A stretch of 64,000 nt of DNA from Cyclina sinensis (lineage: Eukaryota; Mollusca; Bivalvia; Venerida; Veneridae): the NCBI GenBank assembly GCA_012932295.1, contig JAAONU010000048.1:1-64000 (forward strand). Direction: 5' to 3'. Shown in pieces: positions 51,744 to 61,750 of this stretch. The notes under the pieces are model-generated. The model worked only from the letters and a program-made list of their open reading frames with translations, did not search any database and was not told where the DNA came from. A program made the translations under genes and the position numbers. Positions within the stretch are counted from its first letter, which is position 1, and every line of letters starts with the position of its first letter.

Positions 51744-54599
51744 CAAGGGGGCCATTGGCCCCAAAGCGCTCACCTGAAGACAGACTGTTATTAGTGTGGA
51801 AGCTATCATTATTTCTTGTAAATCTAAGCTCTAGCCTTTAAAGCTTCAAAGGACAATTTTCTTATAAGTTTTTACTATATGCAAATAATGAATACAGTAC
51901 GCTCAGCGCGGATTTTGCAAAACCCGCGAGACCCTGCGGATGAGACTCGTCGCGGACGAAATTTTGCACAAAATTTGTCTGCGAGACCCCGCGGACTGAA
52001 AATGTTCACCACCGCAGACATGAATCTGTGGCTGTAAGTGTTTCCCCCACGGAACGCCGTGGTAAATCGCGGCGGAACGCGGTGGTCAATCACCGTGGAC
52101 CGAGGTGAAAACTGTAGCTTTTTACGATTAATTATTAAAACTTTACTACTTAAAATATGTAAAATTTGATTTTGTAATAAAAAAAAATTATGTAGATACT
52201 GTACAATGTATTTGTTGTTTGTGCATCTTGTTGTTCTCTCGTTATTGAATTACCATGAACAAAAATACTCTAAATCGCGGCAAATCATAGTCGTATTAAA
52301 TTCGAAAATAGAGTAGATATGCAAGTTCATGGTTGTGAAAACCACTTTTAAGTCAAATACTGAATAACCTTGGTGTACGGCATGTACGAAAAAGTAACAA
52401 GAGACAACAATGAAAACGTCAACTTTTGTTTCTTACACCATGAAAATTTAATCCTTGTCAATATCTCCTTACAAAACTAGGTGTTACTATTTATAGATTT
52501 CCCGAAAATGAGAATTGAAAGTACAGAGCAAGCATCCAAAAGCATGCAGCATTAGATCATGTGATGTGAAAAAGGTGGTAAAATACTAGGATTTTTTTAT
52601 GGAAAATTACTCAGGCTTGCTGTCAAAGGTTAGCTCTTGAATTACAACCAATAAAAAATACGATGTTGTATCACGTGTAAAGATCATAGGTCACGGGAAC
52701 TGTGATTGACAGGTTGTTCCTTTGAGGCTACATATAGGTTTCACAACAATATTACGATATCAAAGATTGTGAAATTCATCCCCAAATGATAGAAATATAA
52801 AAGGGAAGTGTTGAGCCACTGAAATTTACAAGTGTTTGTTATGCTTCGAAAAAAATATATTTATACAAGATCTGTAGATTTCACTTTCAAACCAGAGCTC
52901 AGATTGGTTTATAAACTAGTTTGAAAAAAGGTGATTTAGTTTGTATTTAGGTATGTTATTCACACAGGTGTCAGCTGTGATTCTGAGTTAATCTGAAGAC
53001 ACGGCGCCCTTTGTAAAAAGTTGAAAGCCGCTATTGAGTGACATAATTTCTTTGACAGTTAAAGCAGTTCACTTAAAATAACCCCGATAATTAGCATGTG
53101 TAACAAGTAATTGTTGTTAGGAATGTTCTAATTTGCGACGGTTTTGGATAGTTCAAGGGGACAAGGATCCTGTAGTATACTCTGTAGTATGTAGTTTGTG
53201 TCTGTCGACGCAGTCACTCCAAATTTTACAATCAAAACAAAGGTAACGTTTTTCATTTTGAATGCCGTTTCAATATTTTTACATCTAAAATTTTACCTAG
53301 TGTTATTACCATTTAAGTATTTTGGTTGATTTAAAGTCATCTTGTAAAATAAGAACACGGTGAAAATTTTATAAAATAAACATTTATTTTTGAGCTATAG
53401 TTATAATGGCCGCTGCGTTCCGCCGCGAGAACAGGTAACCGATTTTATTGATAATTTAAATATAATCTTCGGTATTTTGTCCACGGTGGAAACAACTGGA
53501 CACCGCGGATCGCGGCGGAAATTAGCCCTCTCATCGCGGACGTCCGCCGCATTTGTCCGCGATAAGAAAAAATTGTCCGCGGTTGTATCGCAGAAAAGGC
53601 ATAATCCGCGCTGAGCGTACTGTATCTATGACCCCCGGGCAGGCCCAATTTTTACCCCGAATATAATTTGTACAAACTTGGAACAGGTTCACTAGACAAT
53701 ATTTCACGCCAAATAATTTAGCTTTAGGCTTTGTCATTTCAGAAGAGAAGATTTTTGAAGTTTTTACTGTATAAGGAAATCTTATGACCCCCTGGGGCAG
53801 GGCCAATTTTGGCACTAGGGGCATAATTTGAACAACTTTGGTAGAGGACCTATAGATGATATCATATACCAAATATCAAATCTCTAGCCTTTGTAATTGC
53901 AGAGGAGAAGATTTTTGAAGTTTTACTTTATACATATAAGGAAAACCTGACCCCCTGGGGCAGGGCCAATTTTGGCACTAGGGGCATAATTTGAACAACT
54001 TTGGTAGAGGACCTATAGATGATATCATATACCAAATATCAAATCTCTAGCCTTTGTCATTTCAGAGGAGAAGATTTTTGAAGTTTTCACTATATACATA
54101 TAAGGTTATCCTATGACCCCCTGGGGCGGGGCCAATTTTGGTACTAGGGGCATAATTTGAACAACTTTGGTAGAGGACCTATAGATGATGTCATACACCA
54201 AATATCAAATCTCTAGCCTTTGTCATTTCAGAGGAGAAGATTTTTTAAGTTTTTACTATATACATATAAGGAAAACCTGACCTCCTGGGGTGGGGCAAAT
54301 TTTGGCACTAGGGCCATAATTTGAACAACTTTTGTAGAGGACCTATAAAAGAGGACTTTAAAAATCTGTTTTAAGCTCAAGTGACCCAGCAAAGCAATGG
54401 ACTGGAACCATTTGAACATTCTTGGTAGAGCTTCATGCAAGGAACATCCCAGGCAAGTTTCATTAAATTTGGCCCAGTGGTTTCAGAGGAGATGTCATTT
54501 GAATGAAAAGTTGATGACGGACGGACGGACGATGGACTTAGGACAAAGACTGATCAGAAAAGCTCACCCTAAGCACTTTGTGCTCAGGTGAGCTAAAAA
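51744..54599 (+). mobile_element. Pearl-like element, GGGGGCCATTGGCCCC class, interrupted by a transposon
   Basis: The left end is caagggggccattggcccca, aagcgctcacctgaag. The array is broken by 51895-53622 and resumes tctatgacccccgggcaggc. Units read ggggcagggccaattttggc, gcataatttgaacaactttg and acctatagatgatatcatat. The microsatellite is gacggacggacggacgatgg, the hairpin AGCACtttGTGCT (54572-54584), and the end GGTGAGCTAAAAA. A sister copy with the same left end is at 57517. Confidence 0.88.
51895..53622. mobile_element. TA-TSD DNA transposon with CGCGG-rich terminal inverted repeats, copy 2
   Basis: The termini CAGTACGCTCAGCGCGGATT and its inverted partner (aatccgcgctgagcgtactg) are flanked by TA on both sides. 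The sister pearl copy reads gcaaataataaatatatatg followed by acccccg at 57789-57815, the uninterrupted equivalent. Subterminal CGCGGTGGTCA, CCGCGG and GCGGAC motifs fill about 200 bp at each end. The AT-rich centre of about 1.2 kb encodes no transposase I can see. It is related to 9890-11003 in termini and motif style but not in the centre. Confidence 0.87.
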
Positions 54600-54811
54600 T
54601 GATGTAAATTGCCGATTTTAATAATATTTTCGTAATAACAGAGACATCTTATTGTAGCAGGAACAATTATTCACTGATATCTCGACAAATGACTCTTTCT
54701 TTGATTATTTTATCTTACTTTTATACCGTTTTGCAAATAAAGAAGGACTTTTATACATGTGTTACAACACATGGTAATCAAACACTAAAAAACACAAAAA
54801 TATTTAAAAAA

Positions 54812-56923
54812 CAAGAGGGCCATGATGGCCCTGGATCGCTCACCTGAGTACTTTGGCTGTAGGTTTGCTGTTAAGCAGTATTTCATTTTTTAATTAAAAA
54901 TGTATAAGTGCCTACAAACCAAATATGTAAAATATCAGTCAATAAATAAAGGCTCTATGACAGAAAGTAGAATTATCTATTATAAGCTATGGTGACCTTG
55001 ACCTTGACCCAGTGACCTCAAACCCTACCCATGCAAGGAACCTATAGACTGAATATCAAAGATATTGGTCTATAACCGAAGGCTTTATGAGGTACAGTAG
55101 ATAAATCTATTTTTAGCCTGCGTGACCTTTAACCTAATCCAACAATTTGAAAAAGCTTGATAAAGCTTGCTTCATGCCAAATTTTAAAATTCAAGGCCTT
55201 GTGGTTTCAGACAAGAAGATTTTTAAAGATTTCCTTTTTAACATATTAAGGGCCCCGGGGGCGGGGCAAATTTTGACCTAAGGGCCAACATTTAAACAAT
55301 ATTGGTAAAGGTTCTTTACACAATACTCAACACCAAATATCTAAGGTCTACACCTAATTGTTTTGGAGAAAAATTATTTTTCATGTTTTTCCTATATAAA
55401 TCAATGTAAAACAAGAGAACCCTGGGGCGTGGCCAATTTTGACCCAGGGGACATAATTTGAACAAACATGGTAAACATCCACTAGACAATGCTACATACC
55501 ACATATCTAAGCTGTAGGCATTGAGATTTCCAGTAAGAAGATTTTTAAAGATTGCCTTTTTTACATATTAAGGGCCCCTGGGGTGGGGCCAATTTTGACC
55601 CCAGGGCCAACATATAAACAATACTGGTAAAGGTTATCTACACAATACTCCACACAAAATATCTAAGGTCTAGTCCTTTTAGTTTTGGAGAAAAATGACT
55701 TTTAATGTTTTTCCTATATAACTATATGTAAACCAAGAGAACCCTGGGGCGTGGCCAATTTTGACCCAGGGAACATAATTTGAACAAACTTGGTAGACAA
55801 TCACTAGACATTGCTACATACCAAATATCAAAGCTGTAGGCATTGAGGTTTCCAGTAAGAAGATTTTTAAAGATTGCCTTTTTTACATATTAAGGGCCCC
55901 CGGGGCGGGGCCAATTTTTACCCCAGGGCCAACATATACACAATACTGGTAAAGGTTCTTTACACAATACTCAACACCAAATATCTAAGGTCTAGTCCTA
56001 TTAGTTTTGGAGAAAAATGATTTTTCATGTTTTTCCTATATAACTATATGTAAACCAAGAGAACCATGGGACGTGGCCAATTTTGACCCAGGGGATATAA
56101 TTTGAACAAACTTGGTAGACATCCACTAGACACTGCTACATACCAAATATCAAAGCTGTAGGCATTGTGGTTTCTGAGAAGAAGATTTTTCAAGATTTCC
56201 TTTTTTACATATTAAGGGCCCCCAGGGCAGGGCCAATTTTGACCCCAGGGCCAACATATAAACATTACTGGTAAAGGTTATCTACACAATACTTCACACT
56301 AAATATCTAGGGTCTAGTCCTATTAGTTTTGGAGAAAAATGATTTTTCATGTTTTTCCAATATAACTATATGTAAACCAAGAGAACCCTGGGGTGTGGCC
56401 AATTTTGACCCAGGGGACATAATTTGAACAAACTTGGTAGACATCCACTAGACAATGCTCCATACCAAATATCAAAGCTGTAGGTACTTTGGTTTCTGAG
56501 AAGAAGATTTTTAAAGATTTCCTATACAAGTCTATGTAAAAGGAAGTGACCCCTGGGACAGGGCCAATTTTGACCCCAGGGAAATAATTTGAACAATTTT
56601 TGTAGAGTTCCATTAGAGGGTGCTAAATGCCAAATATCTAAGTTCTAGGCCTTGTGGTTTCAGACAAGAAGATTTTCAAAGTTTTTCCTTTAAGTTGCCA
56701 TAGCAACCAGAGTTCTGCATGGAATCAAATTCTTTGAACAATTTTGGTAGAGCTTCATGCAAGGAACATTTCTGTGAAGTTTTGTTGAAATTGGCCCAGT
56801 GGTTTAGGAGGAGATGTTCTTTAAAACAAAAGTTTACGGACGCACGCACGGACGCACCGACGACGGACATTGACTGATCACAATACCTCACCTTGTGCAC
56901 TACGTGCACAGGTGAGCTAAAAA
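54812..56923 (+). mobile_element. Pearl-like element, GGGCCATGATGGCCC class
   Basis: The left end is caagagggccatgatggccc, ggatcgctcacctgagtact. Early units match 28970-29290 (gaccttgaccttgacccagt, acctcaaaccctacc). Then come alternating ttttgacccaggggacataa and gggccaacatataaacaata units of about 320 bp, i.e. dimers. The microsatellite is acggacgcacgcacggacgc, the hairpin TGTGCACtacGTGCACA (56894-56910), and the end GGTGAGCTAAAAA. Confidence 0.9.
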
Positions 56924-56974
56924 CAAAATATCGCATATAGTGCACACACAAACATAACATACACATTAACTCAC

Positions 56975-57002
56975 CATTTCTTTGAAACTATCCAAAGATC
57001 CT
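56975..57002 (-). CDS. Possible microexon upstream of the GGHDHDY exon
   Basis: The minus strand shows a strong pyrimidine tract (gtttttttctgag) and then 26-28 bases coding for GSLDSFKEM, followed by a near-consensus donor ATG|GTGAGT. Spliced in phase 0 to 49526 this gives ..LDSFKEM|GADFVIAL. That resembles the L-x-x-x-K-x-x-GAD helix preceding this motif in the family. The exon is very short and both neighbours upstream are unknown, so this is tentative. Confidence 0.28.
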
Positions 57003-57516
57003 CTCAGAAAAAAACAAAATATATTAAACCGCATATGCATGCCACGCTAGATGAAAACAAATACTAAAAACGAAACCATCACCTGTCTTCCTAACGAAAA
57101 GGCTCGTGGTTTGACATTGTCAGCCACCAGTGACTTAGTTGAGACTTACCTTTATATATTTCCCTAAGTTCGTCTCAACTCATAGTAGGTACCTCAGACA
57201 TTCTGTTAGCTTTAAGGGCAAAATTCATTAAATACGTTGCTTAACCAACATATCAGTTTTTAGGGGTAATCATTCCTAGTACCCTTATCAATTTATAGGT
57301 TCTCTTGAGTTATTTTTAGCACTAGGTAAACTTAGAGACATAGAAATTTTCAACGTTTTTAAATTATTTTATATGGTTAAAAACTAAATTTATATATTTT
57401 AAGAAAACAACAAGTTTATAGTTTTACTACTCCCTGGAATTTAAGGAAATACTCTATTTTTTGATAAATAAAATACAGGATCTAGCCAAAATAATCTATA
57501 TAATTATGTCTGTATA

Positions 57517-58838
57517 CAAGGGGGCCATTGGCCCCAAAGCTCTCACCTCAGGACAGACTTATTTGTGTTTCATGTTAAATATCTAAGCTCTAGCATTCAT
57601 AGTTTCAGAAATCACTTTTTTTTTATATGTATATAAAGAAAACCCATGATCCCAAGGGCAGGGCCAATTTTGACCCTAGGGCCATACTTAAAACAATGTC
57701 TGTAAAGGTCCACAATGTTTCATGCCAAATGTTTAAGCTTTAGCCTTTAAAGCTTCAAAGGATAATTTTCATATAAGTTTTTACTGTATGCAAATAATAA
57801 ATATATATGACCCCCGATTTTTACCCCCGGTTATAAGTTTTACAAACTTGGAATGATTCACTTGACAATATTTCATGCCAAAAAATTAAGCTTAAGGCTT
57901 TGTCATTTCAGAGGAGAAGATTTTTTAAGTTTTTACTATATACATATATTAAAAACCTATGACCCCCTGGGATGGGGCCAATTTTGGCACTAGGGGCATA
58001 ATTTGAACAACTTTCCTAGAGGACGTATAGATGATGTCATATACCAAATATCAAAGCTCTAGCCTTTGTCATTTCAGAAGAGAAGATTTTTGAAGTTTTA
58101 CTTTATACATATAAGGAAAACCTATGACCCCCTGGGGCGGGGTCAATTTTGGCACTAGGGGCATAATTTGAACAACTTTGGTAGGAACCTATAGATGATA
58201 TCATATACCAAATATCAAATCTCTAGCCTTTGTCATTTCAGAAGAGAAGATTTTTTAAGTTTTTACTATATACATATAAGGAAAACCTGACCCCCTGGGG
58301 CGGGGCCAATTTTGGCACTAGGGGCATAATTTGAACAACTTTCCTAGAGGACCTATAGATGATGTCATATACCAAATATCAAATCTCTAGCCTTTGTCAT
58401 TTCAGAGGAGATGATTTTTTAAGTTTTTACTATATACATATAAGGAAAACAAATGACCCCCTGGGGCGAGGCAAATTTTGAGACTGGGGGCATAATTTGA
58501 ACAACTTTGCCAGAGGACCTATAGATGATGTCATATACCAAATATCAAAGCTCTTAACCTTGTACTTTCTGACAAGAAGATTTTTTTAATTTGCATTTTT
58601 GAAACTTCTTTTTTGGCCCAGTGACCTACTTATGCAACAGACCAGAACCATTTGAACAACTCTGAAAAGGGACCACCCAAGGATCATTCCTGTGTAGTTG
58701 GTCATTGGTTTCAGAGGAGATGTTGTTTTTATGAAATTGTTAACGACGGACGACGCACACTGCACGACGACGCACTCCGGACACAGGGGGATCACAAAAG
58801 CTCACCATGAGCACATTGTGCTCAGGTGAGCTAAAAAA
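57517..58838 (+). mobile_element. Pearl-like element, GGGGGCCATTGGCCCC class
   Basis: The left end is caagggggccattggcccca, aagctctcacctcagg. About six units of some 150 bp read cttttactatatacatataa, ggggccaattttggcactag and gatgatgtcatataccaaat. The microsatellite is gacggacgacgcacactgca. The right hairpin TGAGCACattGTGCTCA is at 58808-58824, then GGTGAGCTAAAAA. Confidence 0.9.
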
Positions 58839-59828
58839 CTATTAGCTCTCAAAATTTGATTACATCAAAGTTACATGAATGATCTTTATTTGAATTTAAG
58901 CTAATCTCATAAGTACTTTGCTAAATATAACATGATTAAGAATAGTTAATAGATATATGTCAGTTATATACATTCAAGTCAAAAACTAAAGACTACATAG
59001 TTATTTCTTAAGGGAATATAATAATACCATTGTATTCACTATTAAGTCTGTTCGAGGGTGCTACCAATAAGCAGGGTAACACTTCCTCGAATAGAAATAA
59101 TTAACACTCCTACATGTGACTAACATTCAAATTAATTTAATTATCATAAGTCGCTCTTGGTCATATGACTTAGGCTGGTACCAAGGATAAACAACCCTAA
59201 TCAGTCAGTCACTGCCTTATAAAAAAGTCACCTAAGTTAACCCCTACTATAATTACTATAATACTGTGTTTTGTAAAAATTTGTACATTGCTGAAAACAT
59301 GTGTTTGTTTAATGCAATAAAATGACTGATTGATAATTACACTGAATTTAATAATTTGCATAGTAAATCATTGAAATGCAAAAATAATTTTGGCAGAAAC
59401 AGTGCGTACGAATTATTTCTTCTGGAAAAATACAAAATAAGCCATCAACTTATTTAGCAAACTTCCATGCATTCTTCCGATAATCTTACCTATTGTAGTC
59501 ATTATCCATTTAGATAAAGATAAGCACGTCACAACCTAAATGGTCACGTGACAAGATGGCATGTTCTATTGGTCGACAGAAAACTGTAAAATCTCTACTT
59601 TTAATTAAGCGTTTCTAGGTAAATATTCTTTCAATTTTCGTAAAATTTTCAAAGCTTAACAATAAATGCACAAACTTTATTATGGCATCGGTTGAATTTT
59701 TTACTTTCATTTCCCGTTAAGTAGTTGTTGATTGCTCAGTATTTACCATACACATAAACTATGTAATCCTAAATTGTTACTTATAAAGATTGGGGCAGCA
59801 GTGGACAATAATAAATGTTGGAATTATA
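58839..59828. other. Unassigned interval between elements
   Basis: Non-repetitive to the eye. It includes ggtcacgtgac (E-box) and attggtcgac (CCAAT type) near 59542-59578, which could be promoter-like, but no start codon or exon can be tied to it. Confidence 0.35.
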
Positions 59829-61750
59829 CAAGAGGGCCATGATGGTCCTAAATCGCTCACCTGAGTCTCATTGCTCATGTTAAAAGTATCATTACTGGTT
59901 GTTATGGGTGTTCAGGTTCTTGGTAAAATGGTACTCCAGTTACTGAGCAGAAATAGTTTTCACTCTACAGGTCCCTGTGACCTTGACTTTTGACCTACTG
60001 ATCCCAAAAATGATAGGGTTCTTTTACTCAGTAAAGACAATCATCCTATGAAGTTTGAAGGCTCTGGGTAAAATGGTACTCCAGTTACTGAGCAGAAACA
60101 GTTTTCACCTCTAGAGGTCCCTGTGAACTTAACCTTTGACCTATGGACCCTAAAAACAATAGAGTTTTTCTAATACAATTATCCTATAAAGTTTGAAGGC
60201 TCTGGGTGTAATGGTACTACAGTTACTCTGCAGAAAAACTTTTCACTATACAGGTCCCTGTGACCTTGACCTTTGACATACTAGCCCCAAAAACAATACC
60301 GTTCTTCTATTTAGTAAAAGCAATCATCCTATGAAGTTTGAAGGCTCTGGGTGAAATGGTACTCTTGTTATTGAGTGGAAACAGTTTTCACTCCAGAGGT
60401 CCCTCTGACCTTGACCTTTGACCTACTGACCCAAGAAACAAAAGTGTTTTTTTTTTCTACTCAACAAGGGCAATAACCCTGTGAAGTTTGAAGGCCTTGG
60501 GTCAACTGGTACTCAAGGTATTGAAAGGAAATAAAGTGAGACAGACAAACAGACAAACAGACACCCATGGACAGGGCAAAAACAATATGTCTCCATCAGA
60601 AGGGCGGGGTTGGTGGGGGGGACATAACAATGAACAATTATGGTCTACTCCTTTGATGTTTCAGAGAAGCAGATTTTTTAAGTTTTCCCTATATAAGTCC
60701 TTGTGTAAAATCAAATGACACCCCCCTGCCACCAGGTGGGGCCATTTTTGACCCAAGGGTCATGATTTGAACAAACTTGGTAAAGATCCACTAGACAATG
60801 TTGCACATTAAATATCTAAACTTTAGGCCTTGTGGTTTCTGACAAGAAGATTTTTTAAGTTTTATTCTATATAACTCCTTGTAAAACATGTTACTCCTGG
60901 GGCGGGGCCTTTTTTGACCCAGGGGTTATGATTTGAACAAACTTGGTAAAGGTCCACTAGACAATGTTGTACACCAAATATCTTAACTCTAGGCGTTGTG
61001 GTATCTGAAAAGAAGATTTTTAAAGTTTTCCCTATATAACTCTATGTTAAACATGTGACCACTGGGGTGGGGCCACTTTTGACCCAGGGACAATGATCTG
61101 AACAAACTTGGAAGAGGTCTACTAGACAATGCTGCACCACTAAATATCATAACTCTAGGCGTTGTGGTATCTGAAAAGAAGATTTTTAAAGTTTTCCCTA
61201 TATAACTCTATGTAAAACATGTGACCACTGGGGCGTGGCCAAATTTGACCCAGGGTAAATAATTTGAACAAACTTGGTAGACATCCACTAGACAATGCTA
61301 CATACCAAATATCTAAGCTGTAGACACTGTGGTTTTTGAGAAGAAGATTTTTAAAGATTTCCTATACAAGTCGATGTAAAATGAAGTGACCCCTGTTGCA
61401 AGGCCAATTTTGACCCCAGGGAAATAATTTGAACAATTTTTGTAGAGTTCCATTAGAGTGTGCTAATTGCCAAATATCTAAGCTCTAGGCCTTGTGGTTT
61501 CAGACAAGAAGATTTTCAAAGTTTTTCCTTTAAGTTGCCATAGCAACCAGAGTTCTCGATGGAATTGAATTCTTTGAACAACTTAGGTAGAGCTTCATGC
61601 AAGGAACATCCCAGGCAATTTTCATCAAATTTGACCCGGAGGTTTCAGAGGAAATGTTGTTAGAATGAAATTGTTGACGGACGACAGACGATGGACAAAG
61701 ACCGGTCACAATAGCCCACCGTCAGCCAAAGGCTCAGGTGAGCTAAAAAA
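59829..61750 (+). mobile_element. Pearl-like element, chimeric internal array
   Basis: The left end is caagagggccatgatggtcc, taaatcgctcacctgagtct. Four units with gtgaccttgacctttgacct, gaagtttgaaggctctgggt and aatggtactccagttactga are followed at about 60545-60630 by a microsatellite and right end of a different family (acaatatgtctccatcagaa). The caagaagattt type units come next. The right hairpin AGCCaaaGGCT is at 61724-61734, and the end GGTGAGCTAAAAA. Confidence 0.85.

Noticed and set aside
59540..59580. E-box and CCAAT motifs as a gene promoter
   Set aside because: No start codon, exon or CpG-rich context follows on either strand; the motifs alone are too common.
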